From assembly GCA_020072585.1 (NCBI GenBank), contig JAIQGL010000031.1, forward strand, positions 1 to 64,000: DNA of 64,000 bases, read 5' to 3'. Shown in pieces: positions 1-6,205 of the stretch. The translations under genes and the position numbers were made by a program. This DNA comes from Terriglobia bacterium. Its GTDB lineage: Bacteria > Acidobacteriota > Terriglobia > Terriglobales > Acidobacteriaceae. The first letter of the stretch is position 1. Each line of letters begins with the position of its first letter. The notes under the pieces were generated by a model that was given only the letters and a program-made list of their open reading frames with translations, was not told the origin of the DNA and ran no database searches.

Positions 1-191
1 CAGCCACTTTGGTTGCTCTCCACGCCATCCTCGCCCTCTCGCTTGGGGCTCCTTACTCCAGCCCTCGCTTTGCTCGGGCTGGAGTGTAAAGGATGTCTTG
101 AGAACACTCTGTGAAGAATGTCATGAAACCGTACACCTTTCAGGGCCGCGTAAAGAGAGGAACAAATTCTCTTGGGCTTTAGCCCCTGCCT
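1..191. repeat. intergenic DNA with a REP-like perfect hairpin
   Basis: No convincing gene is seen in this edge segment. Positions 55-64 and 76-85 form a perfect 10-bp inverted repeat around an 11-nt loop. Its core (CTCG, TT, GCTCGGG) resembles other palindromes in the window, near 29996, 30098 and 56402. This fits a dispersed REP-like element or a terminator of a gene lying to the left. No U-run follows directly, so REP-like is preferred. Confidence 0.4.
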
Positions 192-497
192 TCACACCGG
201 CCCGGTCCGCCACTCCTTGATCACCCTCTGTTCGTCCGTCTTCCAGTCAGAAAAATTGGCCCTGAAGCTCAACGCCGGATCAATCACCACGCTCAGGTCG
301 GTCTTGTCCTTGAAGCGGATGGAGAGGCAGTGATAGTCGGTGTCGGCAATCAGCTGCACCAACTCTACCGTCCGGCCTTTTGCCTGGGGAAACTCCAGCA
401 CTCGCGCATAGGCGAGCTTTCTTCTCTTTACCGCCGGACGCGGCTTCTGTGGCGATTTGCTTTGTTTCTTCACGGCAGTGTCGTTTTTGCGCTTCAC
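192..497 (-). CDS. small basic DKT-motif protein, cassette payload family
   Basis: A 101-aa protein of unknown function with a Lys/Arg-rich N-terminal half. The C-terminal half carries a conserved pattern (GRTVELVQL, LSIRFKDKTDLSVVIDP, then a DWKT stretch). Two more copies of the family occur at 4602-4925 and 25677-26057, so the family is supported by three paralogs here. The GTG at 497 is preferred over the ATG at 512 because GGAGG lies just upstream and the same GGAGG...GTGAARCGC arrangement is seen at the 4602 copy. The gene is divergent from an XRE-type regulator at 590, with a palindrome between them. It may bind nucleic acid given its charge, but this is a guess. Confidence 0.6.
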   Translation of the reverse strand: MKRKNDTAVKKQSKSPQKPRPAVKRRKLAYARVLEFPQAKGRTVELVQLIADTDYHCLSIRFKDKTDLSVVIDPALSFRANFSDWKTDEQRVIKEWRTGPV

Positions 498-531
498 GGC
501 TCCTCCATGCAACAGAGCCTAGTCCATTTCT

Positions 532-549
532 TGCTCAACATGTTGAGCA
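532..549. promoter_or_regulatory. perfect 18-bp palindrome, probable operator
   Basis: TGCTCAACA followed directly by TGTTGAGCA is a perfect 18-bp palindrome. It sits in the gap between the divergent DKT-family gene (start 497) and the XRE-type gene (start 590). The position and symmetry fit an autoregulatory operator for the XRE protein. Binding is inferred, not shown. Confidence 0.55.
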
Positions 550-589
550 TTTCTGCTAAATTTGCGGCCGTGGGATGGCTTGAAAATTT

Positions 590-799
590 GTGCATCGGAA
601 GCTTCGCGAGGCACAGGGCGAGTTAACGCAGCGTGCCTTTGCCAGGAAGCTTGGCATTTCCGTTGGCCTGGTCGCTCGGTTGACCACAGCTCCTGAAGAC
701 ATGAGGCTATCTACACTGCAAAAAATAAGCCGCGCCTTGCACGTAACGCCGTCCCAACTTCTGGACGATGCAGACACCCACCATCACAAAGTCTGGTAG
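590..799 (+). CDS. XRE-family helix-turn-helix regulator
   Basis: A 69-aa protein that is almost only an HTH_3/Cro-C1 domain. The TQRAFAR helix, GISVGLVARL recognition helix region and LQKISRALHV third helix can be recognised. A GTG start at 590 is forced by an in-frame TGA at 581. It is divergent from the small DKT-family gene, as in many two-gene regulator/target units. An 18-bp palindrome 41 bp upstream of its start is a candidate operator. It lacks any effector domain, so it is probably a small autorepressor. Toxin-antitoxin pairing with the 192-497 gene is possible but unproven. Confidence 0.65.
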   Translation: MHRKLREAQGELTQRAFARKLGISVGLVARLTTAPEDMRLSTLQKISRALHVTPSQLLDDADTHHHKVW

Positions 800-878
800 A
801 AATCCCTCCTCGCGCCGCAGAGCCTGCCCTGAGCGAAGTCGAACGGGCCCGCGCGCAGCGAAGCGGAGCGCGCTGGAT

Positions 879-917
879 CCTCTGTGTTCCTTCGTGTCCT
901 CTGTGGTAAATGGTTTT
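879..917 (+). repeat. dispersed repeat (TGTGTTCCTTCGTGTCCT type)
   Basis: A pyrimidine/G-rich 35-40 bp unit with the frame CTCTGTGTTCC-TTCGTGTCC-TCTGTGGTAAA. Related copies are at 4541-4580, 33803-33840 (inverted), 33974-34005, 34030-34075 and 56353-56398. This copy ends 40 bp from the stop of the HEAR gene at 957, and another copy overlaps the stop of the paralogous HEAR gene at 34060. Confidence 0.6.
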
Positions 918-956
918 GCTTTTTTCAATTTCGGCGATTTTTGGCAATCTCGGCAA

Positions 957-1817
957 TTATTTTTGCTCCGTGGTGAGAATCTTTCTCAACTCGATGACTT
1001 CCAGCGGACACTCCGGCCAATTGTGCTTCCAGCACACAATCAAATCGCACTCGCTCGCTTTGTGCATGTGCTTTAAAAAATTCCGGCTCTCATGCTCAAA
1101 CTCAATCTTCACCAGCTGGCATCTGTCTTCGTCGACCATCCTCAACGCCTCGCAATCCGGAAACTCCGTCTGTATCCTCAACACCAGAAAACCCAGCTCT
1201 TCCGCTCTCGCTCCAAACAGGAACACCACGCCCATCTCATTCACCGGCCCGCAGATCAGCGGATACGGCCTCATCACCCGGCCATACATGGGCCTGTCCC
1301 TCAAAATCAAAGGGCCACTCATAGGTTTCACATCGGCTGGCCCCTGCCATGCGGCCTTGTCTAACGATATGGCCCTTTCCTGCCACACGGCTCTGTCGCC
1401 TGTGCTCTGTTTTCCCGCTTCAATCATCCCCAGCACATCTCTCCAGTCTCCGCTCCAGTTCTTTTCTTCCGCATACTGCTTCAGCCCGCGCGGCACCCGA
1501 GACCACGTCCCAAATCGTGACATCAGCGGCGCCTGGCTGTATTTGCTCAGCTCTTCATACTCAAAAAGCGTTGGCAGCTTTTTCAGCTTGCGCACCACGT
1601 CTGCCCAGTCTTTGAACAGATCTTCCATCTCAACTTTGCGTCCGCCGCCTTTTCTTTCCAGATTGCACTCCCGTAGCGCTCGCGTGTACGTCCCAAATTG
1701 CCGTCTTACCACCCGACGGCTCACGCCCGCGAGCTTCGCCAGTTCGTTATAAGTGGGGACTCGCCCCAGCTTCTCCGCACATTCCAGGATGGCCGTTGTG
1801 ATCTGCTGTTTTGTCAC
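957..1817 (-). CDS. homing endonuclease associated repeat (HEAR) protein, nuclease-like C-terminus
   Basis: A 286-aa protein with two tandem HNH_repeat/HEAR modules in residues about 1-130 (GRVPTYNEL...FGTYTRAL and KLPTLFEYEEL...FGTWSRVP), which are small helical DNA-binding units. The C-terminal half contains IEFEHESRNF, CDLIVCWKHNW and PLEVIELR. That spacing of acidic residues resembles a PD-(D/E)XK nuclease core, an inference only. No HNH or RuvC motif is visible. The GTG at 1817 is preferred over a longer reading to 1934 because GGAG lies 8 nt upstream, and the longer reading would pass through a terminator hairpin at 1876-1900. A paralog with the same layout lies at 34060-34884. Confidence 0.7.
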   Translation of the reverse strand: MTKQQITTAILECAEKLGRVPTYNELAKLAGVSRRVVRRQFGTYTRALRECNLERKGGGRKVEMEDLFKDWADVVRKLKKLPTLFEYEELSKYSQAPLMSRFGTWSRVPRGLKQYAEEKNWSGDWRDVLGMIEAGKQSTGDRAVWQERAISLDKAAWQGPADVKPMSGPLILRDRPMYGRVMRPYPLICGPVNEMGVVFLFGARAEELGFLVLRIQTEFPDCEALRMVDEDRCQLVKIEFEHESRNFLKHMHKASECDLIVCWKHNWPECPLEVIELRKILTTEQK

Positions 1818-1875
1818 GTTCTTTTCTCCAGGGTCCCATTTGCCGCGCCGTTTTTGCGCGTGAATGGGCGAAATG

Positions 1876-1900
1876 AAAAAAGCCACCCGATGGGTGGCTT
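1876..1900 (-). terminator. intrinsic terminator in the HEAR gene leader (copy A)
   Basis: On the minus strand GCCACCC, a 3-nt loop and GGGTGGC are followed by six T residues. The hairpin lies 58 nt upstream of the HEAR start at 1817. The paralogous locus has an equivalent hairpin at 34901-34924. This suggests termination of a leader RNA, with read-through or control into the gene. Confidence 0.8.
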
Positions 1901-2167
1901 TCGATTCTGATGTTTTAGGGGCTGCCTTTAGCAATGGCTAACAGCCAAAGGCCAAGAGCCGGTTCTTGGTTTTACTAATGGCTAAAGGCTAAGAGCTAAT
2001 GGCTTGTTTGGACACACCTATATTGTCCGGGGTATGCAACACTGTGGACGGAACGAGTGCCCTCAGGTGCAAAAGATTGCAGGCCCTTTTTGGGTTTCCC
2101 CTCTTCTGCCATCTTTCCATCCGGCTGGCAGACCCGTTCCCGCCGACGCCGCTCTCGGCAGAGAACC
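1876..2167 (-). ncRNA. candidate structured leader RNA, copy A (about 290 nt)
   Basis: A predicted transcript from the promoter at 2174-2202 to the terminator at 1876-1900. Its first hairpin, at 2142-2159, is GCCGA, loop GAGCGGCG, TCGGC. The homologous leader at 34901-35186 has GCCGG, the same eight-base loop and CCGGC, so the closing pair changes from A-U to G-C. Further blocks shared by both leaders are GGCCTGCAA, a GGGC-TCGTT block and GTGTTGC. No good coding frame spans the segment. Part of the middle is made of degenerate TTAGCCATT-type repeats (1932-2005). The RNA could be an attenuator or an independent RNA partner of the HEAR protein. Confidence 0.5.
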
Positions 2168-2173
2168 ATCTAC

Positions 2174-2202
2174 ACCATAGCAAAGAACCTGCCATTTGTC
2201 AA
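2174..2202 (-). promoter_or_regulatory. sigma-70-type promoter of leader RNA A
   Basis: On the minus strand TTGACA (2202-2197), a 17-nt spacer and TATGGT (2179-2174). The predicted start near 2167 lies 8 nt before the first leader hairpin, the same geometry as in the paralogous leader near 35186. Confidence 0.65.
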
Positions 2203-2282
2203 ACAAAAAGCGAACAAATTCCTGCGCCCTAACGTGTCCTAGATAAAATTGTGTCAACGTCGTACGGCGTGGAATATCAACT

Positions 2283-3152
2283 CTACAACTCACCGTAGGC
2301 ACGAAGAACCCTTGCGGTATCTTGTCCATCTACGATGCAATACCACAAATTTCTTCCTTGCGAGCGCGCTTGGCGAACCTTGCCGTCAATGTCCGCGATG
2401 ACAGCCTCTGAGATACGGCCAATGAACTGAACCACGAAGAGCTTCGCAGGGGAGTTGAAGAGCCTAAGGATTTGATCTCCATTAACACCACAATGCTTAA
2501 TCTCCATTGTGGTGCTTCGGAGTCCATTCCCTTTCAAAAGGAAAGCCGTTTCGTGACGCACGCCGTTAATGAGCACGTTGGCCGTGTATAGATCGTTTAG
2601 CTCGCCACCCCAATCTTTTTTATGGAACGGCACACTAAGTATTCGTTCGAGTGCGGTTTGTACCGAGTCTTCTGATCGTTCAAGATACCCGTTTGTGAGC
2701 ACGTCCATGACGGTGGCCGGATTGACGTCACGGACCTTACGAAAGCTGTCGATGTCTTCAACGTACAGCCTGACTTCGAGCGGAAGGTCAGTGTATTCAG
2801 GCAGGCTCTGCAGGCGAATTCTGTTGAGCCCGCGAACGAAATAACGGCACCTCAAGAGTGTGCTTTGGTATTTGTAGTCACCGCTGACGGCGCCGAATGG
2901 AATCTCAGGATCGAGAAACTGGTGTGTCTCAAGTTGTGTCGGGAAAATTCGCCCAAGTGCTTCAACCACTCTATTGGCCCAGGTATTGACGGGAGCCGCG
3001 AGTTCCTCTACATCCTTCAAATCGTCGTAGTTGCCCTTTTGTTTCTTGTCCTGGTAGGCAGTTTGCATAGCTGAAATCGCACTGTATCCCTCGTTAACCA
3101 AGACGACAAGTTCTTCATTAGCTGTCGTACTGTGGATTCGCAGGCGCATCAT
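2283..3152 (-). CDS. unknown protein with possible nuclease-like C-terminal domain
   Basis: A 289-aa protein of no family that I recognise. The N-terminal 180 residues look helical, with charged segments. The last 90 residues (NDLYTANVLIN, HETAFLLKG, KLFVVQFIGRISEAVIADI) have an alternating strand/helix pattern with an acidic-x(n)-K arrangement, which could be a restriction-endonuclease-like fold. This is a weak inference. It lies between the HEAR leader and a RAYT transposase in an accessory block. An ATG pair at 3152/3149 follows a TTAGGTAG sequence. The coding statistics look good and the frame is long and unbroken. Confidence 0.6.
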   Translation of the reverse strand: MMRLRIHSTTANEELVVLVNEGYSAISAMQTAYQDKKQKGNYDDLKDVEELAAPVNTWANRVVEALGRIFPTQLETHQFLDPEIPFGAVSGDYKYQSTLLRCRYFVRGLNRIRLQSLPEYTDLPLEVRLYVEDIDSFRKVRDVNPATVMDVLTNGYLERSEDSVQTALERILSVPFHKKDWGGELNDLYTANVLINGVRHETAFLLKGNGLRSTTMEIKHCGVNGDQILRLFNSPAKLFVVQFIGRISEAVIADIDGKVRQARSQGRNLWYCIVDGQDTARVLRAYGEL

Positions 3153-3281
3153 CTACCTAAGAGTTATTACTGACAACTTTCACTTCGGGGTCAAAATAAT
3201 TGTATCTCAGCACTATTTAGATTTGATGCGTCTGAAGCGTAGCCTTGCCGATGTTCCTTTTGGATCGATCCACCACACTCC

Positions 3282-3370
3282 AGCGCCGGAGAGCGCGGAC
3301 GAGCCTAGCCCGGGTGCGGAAGCCCCGGGTAACGATACGACAAGACATGCGAGCCCCGTAGGGCGCGACA
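3282..3370 (+). repeat. left REP/REPIN-like inverted repeat of the RAYT unit
   Basis: It matches the reverse complement of 3855-3946. The first 30-odd bases, beginning CAGCGCCGGAGAGCGCGGAC, are identical in both arms. A hairpin-forming CCCGGG...CCCCGGG core and a GCGAGCCCCGTAGG block follow. It abuts the stop codon of the transposase gene at 3371. Confidence 0.8.
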
Positions 3371-3814
3371 CTAACCGAACACATACTTCGGATCAAATGG
3401 CACGTCGTGCTTTTTCAACAATGCGACAAATTCATCCTCGAAACTTTGCTTGCGATGATGCGCCTCCTGGGTATCAATGTATTTGATTACCGCCGCAACA
3501 TGGGAAGAGCTCACGGCAAACGCTCCATACCCCTCCTGCCAGGCAAATCTCTCGTCCCGTTCCCTGATCCATTTTGAGGTATTGGATTTTACAAGCGTCA
3601 CGGCGTTAGCCAGTGCCACCGTCGGAGGCAGCCGGAAAAGAAGATGAATATGTTCCTCCATCCCACCAACGGCAAACGTCAACAGGTCATGATTTTTACA
3701 GACCGCCGCTGTATAAGCCCATAGGCGCGGTAAAAACTTACGCTCTAGAAACCTCTCGCGGTTCTTTGTACTGAATACAAGGTGGATATGATTTTGCGCG
3801 TAACTGTGGGACAT
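3371..3814 (-). CDS. REP-associated tyrosine transposase (RAYT, IS200-like)
   Basis: A 147-aa Y1-transposase (TnpA_REP/IS200 fold). The HUH motif is visible as EEHIHLLF (His-hydrophobic-His), and the likely catalytic Tyr is in the helix VIKYIDTQEAHH. The N-terminus YAQNHIHLVFSTKNRERF is typical of the family. The length agrees with single-domain RAYTs. It is flanked by about 90-bp inverted copies of REP-like sequence, as expected for RAYTs that mobilise REPINs. No frameshift is present, so it may be functional. Confidence 0.9.
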   Translation of the reverse strand: MSHSYAQNHIHLVFSTKNRERFLERKFLPRLWAYTAAVCKNHDLLTFAVGGMEEHIHLLFRLPPTVALANAVTLVKSNTSKWIRERDERFAWQEGYGAFAVSSSHVAAVIKYIDTQEAHHRKQSFEDEFVALLKKHDVPFDPKYVFG

Positions 3815-3854
3815 TCTGTTCCCCCTGGGCCGCTGATTTTACATGTTGCGTATG

Positions 3855-3946
3855 GGTGTCGCCACCTACGGGGCTCGCAACTAATCGACTCAGGCTACCC
3901 GGGGCTCCCGCCGCCGGGCTAGGCTCGTCCGCGCTCTCCGGCGCTG
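3855..3946 (-). repeat. right REP/REPIN-like inverted repeat of the RAYT unit
   Basis: Inverted copy of 3282-3370 with matching GCGAGCCCCGTAGG, CCCGG and GCGCCGGAGAGCGCGG blocks. The arms differ mainly in the spacers between hairpins, which is typical for REPINs diverging under structural constraint. Confidence 0.8.
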
Positions 3947-3981
3947 CCTAAAAAATTTTGCACGCAGCGCGATTTTTTCTA

Positions 3982-4010
3982 TTGACAATTTCCTTAACTA
4001 TCGCGATCAT
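3982..4010 (+). promoter_or_regulatory. promoter of HTH cassette gene 1, predicted leaderless
   Basis: TTGACA (3982-3987), a 17-nt spacer and GATCAT (4005-4010). The ATG at 4020 is only 10 nt downstream, so the transcript should begin about 3 nt before the start codon. The same geometry is found at 39707-39735 and on the minus strand at 26515-26486. Confidence 0.6.
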
Positions 4011-4019
4011 TGAACGCGA

Positions 4020-4295
4020 ATGAAAACGCTTTCCACTCGCGCCGCAGCCAAGAGCCTTGGAATCGCAGAGGCAACATTAAGCCAGTACATCAAGCTTGGA
4101 AAGGTGCCTGCTCCAAATGTGGTCACCAGTGGCGGCATGACGATCCATCTCTGGACCGAGGCCGAAGTCGAACGCGTCCGTCAACTTCTGCCCAAGATCG
4201 CCAACGGCAGAAAGACCCGTTATCAAAAGATACGGGAAAAGCAAAAAGCACAGGCGAAATCGCCTGTGCCTCGCAAATCCAAGAAGGAAAAATAA
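4020..4295 (+). CDS. small HTH (MerR/excisionase-like) cassette regulator 1
   Basis: A 91-aa protein. Residues 1-60 form a winged-helix HTH of the MerR/AlpA type (STRAAAKSLGIAEATLSQYI, then GGMTIHLWTEAEVERVRQ). The signature LPKIANGRKTRY follows, and a Lys-rich tail ends it. The signature is shared by the genes at 26156-26476 and 39745-40005. It has no visible SD, and the promoter predicts a nearly leaderless message. A conserved 60-70 nt leader and then a small gene follow it. It is likely a DNA-binding regulator of the cassette. Confidence 0.75.
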   Translation: MKTLSTRAAAKSLGIAEATLSQYIKLGKVPAPNVVTSGGMTIHLWTEAEVERVRQLLPKIANGRKTRYQKIREKQKAQAKSPVPRKSKKEK

Positions 4296-4346
4296 CCTCA
4301 ACCATTTGGCGAATTGCTATTTGCCAATTGCTAACTGCTTCATCAA

Positions 4347-4410
4347 CGGACGCGCCCGGTGCTATCAACACCGAACGCGCCCTAACCAAATCGCCTTCTT
4401 AGGAGGCAAC
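4347..4410 (+). promoter_or_regulatory. conserved cassette leader, copy 1
   Basis: Shares with 26058-26121 (minus) and 40111-40182 the identical block CACCGAACGCGCCCTAACC and an SD followed by ATGGCTGT. CGGTG (4357-4361) can pair with CACCG (4369-4373). The block ACGCGCCC also occurs as a direct repeat on either side of the hairpin. It could be an operator for the upstream HTH protein or an RNA element. Confidence 0.6.
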
Positions 4411-4605
4411 ATGGCTGTGTTTCAAGGTAAACGTCCTTTTCCCTGGGCGCAAGGCTTGTGCCGTCGCGCTCATGCCGCAATCCCAACCACTCAACAACCA
4501 ATCACTAACATTCAACCCCAAATCCATGGTCTGATCAGCCTTCCGGTTTTCTCCGTGTCTCCGTGTCTCCGTGGTGGGTGCTTCTTCTTCGGAGGCTGCC
4601 TGTGA
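4411..4605 (+). CDS. leader ORF or disrupted 5' end of the DKT gene
   Basis: A 64-aa frame that begins MAV after a strong AGGAGG at the exact place where the other cassettes begin their payload gene (MAVIESK at 26057, MAVHKV at 40183). It carries a dispersed TCTCCGTGTCTCCG repeat (4541-4580) and ends in TGA at 4603-4605. It overlaps the GTG start of the DKT gene at 4602 (GTGA). Most likely the original N-terminus was put out of frame by the repeat insertion. The overlap may keep translation coupled. The peptide itself shows no conserved features. Confidence 0.4.
   Translation: MAVFQGKRPFPWAQGLCRRAHAAIPTTQQPITNIQPQIHGLISLPVFSVSPCLRGGCFFFGGCL
4541..4580 (+). repeat. dispersed repeat (TCTCCGTGTCTCCGTGGTGG type)
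   Basis: A member of the pyrimidine/GTG-rich dispersed family also seen at 879-917 and 34030-34075. Here it lies inside the payload gene of cassette 1 and appears to have displaced the original N-terminal reading frame. Confidence 0.55.
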
Positions 4606-4925
4606 AACGCCAACCCAAACCAATCAAAGAAAAGCTGCCTATCTCCGTTACCAATCGCGAAGGCAAAACCACCGTCCGCAAATACATTGACCGCCGCTTT
4701 GTTCGCATGAATGAAGTTCGTGGCAAGACCATAGCCTATGTGGAGCTGTATACCTCCAAGCAGGACAGCCACTCCCTCACCCTCCGCTTCACTGACAAAA
4801 CGCGCCTCGCCCTGGCTATTTCGCCGGGCTTTACCATCAATGCCGAATATTACAAAACGGAAGGTCTGGCCGATCCCACGGTGCTCAAGCGCTGGCCGGA
4901 AATCCGCAGCGAACAGCTACCCTGA
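4602..4925 (+). CDS. DKT-motif small protein, cassette 1 payload
   Basis: A 107-aa paralog of the proteins at 192-497 and 25677-26057. The conserved parts are REGKTTVRKYIDRRF (shared with the 25677 copy), RGKTIAYVELYTS, SLTLRFTDKTRLALAI and a WPEIRSE end. The start at GTG 4602 is favoured by GGAGG at 4591-4595, six bases upstream. Reading farther upstream would enter a repeat. It sits downstream of the HTH gene and the conserved leader and is followed by an intrinsic terminator at 4942. Function unknown. Confidence 0.65.
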   Translation: MKRQPKPIKEKLPISVTNREGKTTVRKYIDRRFVRMNEVRGKTIAYVELYTSKQDSHSLTLRFTDKTRLALAISPGFTINAEYYKTEGLADPTVLKRWPEIRSEQLP

Positions 4926-4941
4926 TAAACGAAGCAACAAA

Positions 4942-4970
4942 GGCGGGCGCAGTTTGCCCGCCCTTCATTA
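4942..4970 (+). terminator. terminator of cassette 1
   Basis: GGCGGGC, a 7-nt loop and GCCCGCC are followed by a T-containing tail (CTTCATTATT). It lies 17 nt past the stop of the DKT gene. A second, weaker hairpin (GCAGCC...GGCTGC near 5020) lies before the next gene end. Confidence 0.7.
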
Positions 4971-5098
4971 TTACCTCACGCCGTAGGCTCGCGCGCAGCT
5001 GCCGGAAGCCCATATAGCAGCCCGAATTTGGCTGCCGGGCTGGAGGTCAGCGGAGCGCGCGCTCAAAAAATGATCGTCCCTTACCCATACGATGCGAT

Positions 5099-6205
5099 CT
5101 ATTTGGTCTGCCTCGCCAGCTTCCCTGCGTCGATGCGCCACAGGTCGCCCTTGCCGTGGTCAGAGATCCAGACCGAGCCAAAGGCATAGAGAATCGCGTC
5201 GGCCTTGGGATAGTTGCCGTACTGGTCAACCACCTTGTTGCGCGCGGGGTCGATGCGTGTGAGCGGCGTCCCACTCATGGTGACCCAGATGTAGCCGCCG
5301 CCGAAGCTGATCTCACCGCCGGCGCCGGGAACCTGGGCCGCGATGACCGCCTTGACCCGGTTGGTGAGCGGATCGATGCGCGTGACGCTGCCGTCGGACT
5401 GGCTGAGCACCCAGAGGGAGTCTGCCCCGAAGGTGGCAAAGCGCGGGCCCGCGGCCACGGTGATCATGGCCGTGACTTTCCCCGTGGTGGGATTCACCCG
5501 GTAGACCAGGCCTTCGTCTGAGCTGATCACCCACACGGAGCCGAAGCCCAGCTTGACCACGGAGGAATTTTTGCCCACGGCGACCCGTCGGATGGTACGG
5601 CCGTTCTTTACGCTCACCTGCGTGAGCGTGGTGGGATGGCCATAGTCATTGCTCACGAACCATACGCTGCGCGCGTCCACGGCGATGGAGCCTTCGCCGG
5701 CGGAGTCGATTTTGACCGGAACGCGCAGGTCAACCTTGTTGGCTTTGGGGTCGACGCGCGTGAGCGTCTGGCTCTGGCAGTTCAGCACCCACACGCGGTC
5801 CGTGCCGACGCCGATTCCGTAACACGGCTCTTTGTCCACGGGCACGCGGGCCTGCACCACGTTGCGTGCAGGGTCCACGCGGACCAGTTCGTTGGTCTTG
5901 GGCGCCGACACCCAGACCGATCCAAAGCCGGTGGCAAGCCAGTCGGGGTCGCCGCCGATGGCGATTTTCTGTGAGATGGGCAGAGTGGAAGCGTCAAGCT
6001 TAGCGAAACTGGCGTCCGCTTTTGTTGGCTGGCTCGCTTTCGGCGGCTGGCCGGTTTTGCTTTGCTGGCCGCTTTTGGTTTGCTGGCTGATGGCGCTCAG
6101 CGCGGTAACAGCCAGCGCAATCAATAGTACGATCCTGGCGGTCCGCCGGCCAGGCTTCACTGCCATAGTCCATGGTGCTGTAAACGTTTTCATGCCGAGA
6201 GACAT
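5099..6205 (-). CDS. exported YVTN/Vgb-like beta-propeller protein
   Basis: A 368-aa protein with a signal peptide (ARIVLLIALAVTALSAISQ) and then a Gln/Lys/Pro-rich linker. It then has seven or so propeller blades of the virginiamycin B lyase / YncE type, each with a GSVWVS- or SLWVLS-like strand and a T-RIDP turn. Such proteins are periplasmic or secreted, and lyase activity cannot be assumed. The start may be the ATG at 6205 or at 6193. It is divergent from the ECF sigma gene, with about 170 bp between them. Confidence 0.8.
   Translation of the reverse strand: MSLGMKTFTAPWTMAVKPGRRTARIVLLIALAVTALSAISQQTKSGQQSKTGQPPKASQPTKADASFAKLDASTLPISQKIAIGGDPDWLATGFGSVWVSAPKTNELVRVDPARNVVQARVPVDKEPCYGIGVGTDRVWVLNCQSQTLTRVDPKANKVDLRVPVKIDSAGEGSIAVDARSVWFVSNDYGHPTTLTQVSVKNGRTIRRVAVGKNSSVVKLGFGSVWVISSDEGLVYRVNPTTGKVTAMITVAAGPRFATFGADSLWVLSQSDGSVTRIDPLTNRVKAVIAAQVPGAGGEISFGGGYIWVTMSGTPLTRIDPARNKVVDQYGNYPKADAILYAFGSVWISDHGKGDLWRIDAGKLARQTK

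Noticed and set aside
910-1752. 280-codon plus-strand frame antisense to the HEAR gene
   Set aside because: It is the shadow of the minus-strand gene, whose paralog at 34060 confirms the minus frame. The plus product is Ser/Pro-rich without domain features.
1989-2195. 68-codon frame inside leader RNA A
   Set aside because: Its ATG lies between the -35 and -10 boxes, so it would not be in the transcript.
1876-2202. Identification of the leader as HEARO RNA
   Set aside because: HEARO is linked to IsrB/IscB-type ORFs with RuvC/HNH motifs, and neither HEAR gene here has them. The association with 'homing endonuclease associated repeat' is only similarity of name.
3371-3814. IS605-type element with TnpB and omega RNA
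   Set aside because: Only a Y1-type RAYT is present; there is no tnpB/iscB gene between or beside the inverted arms.
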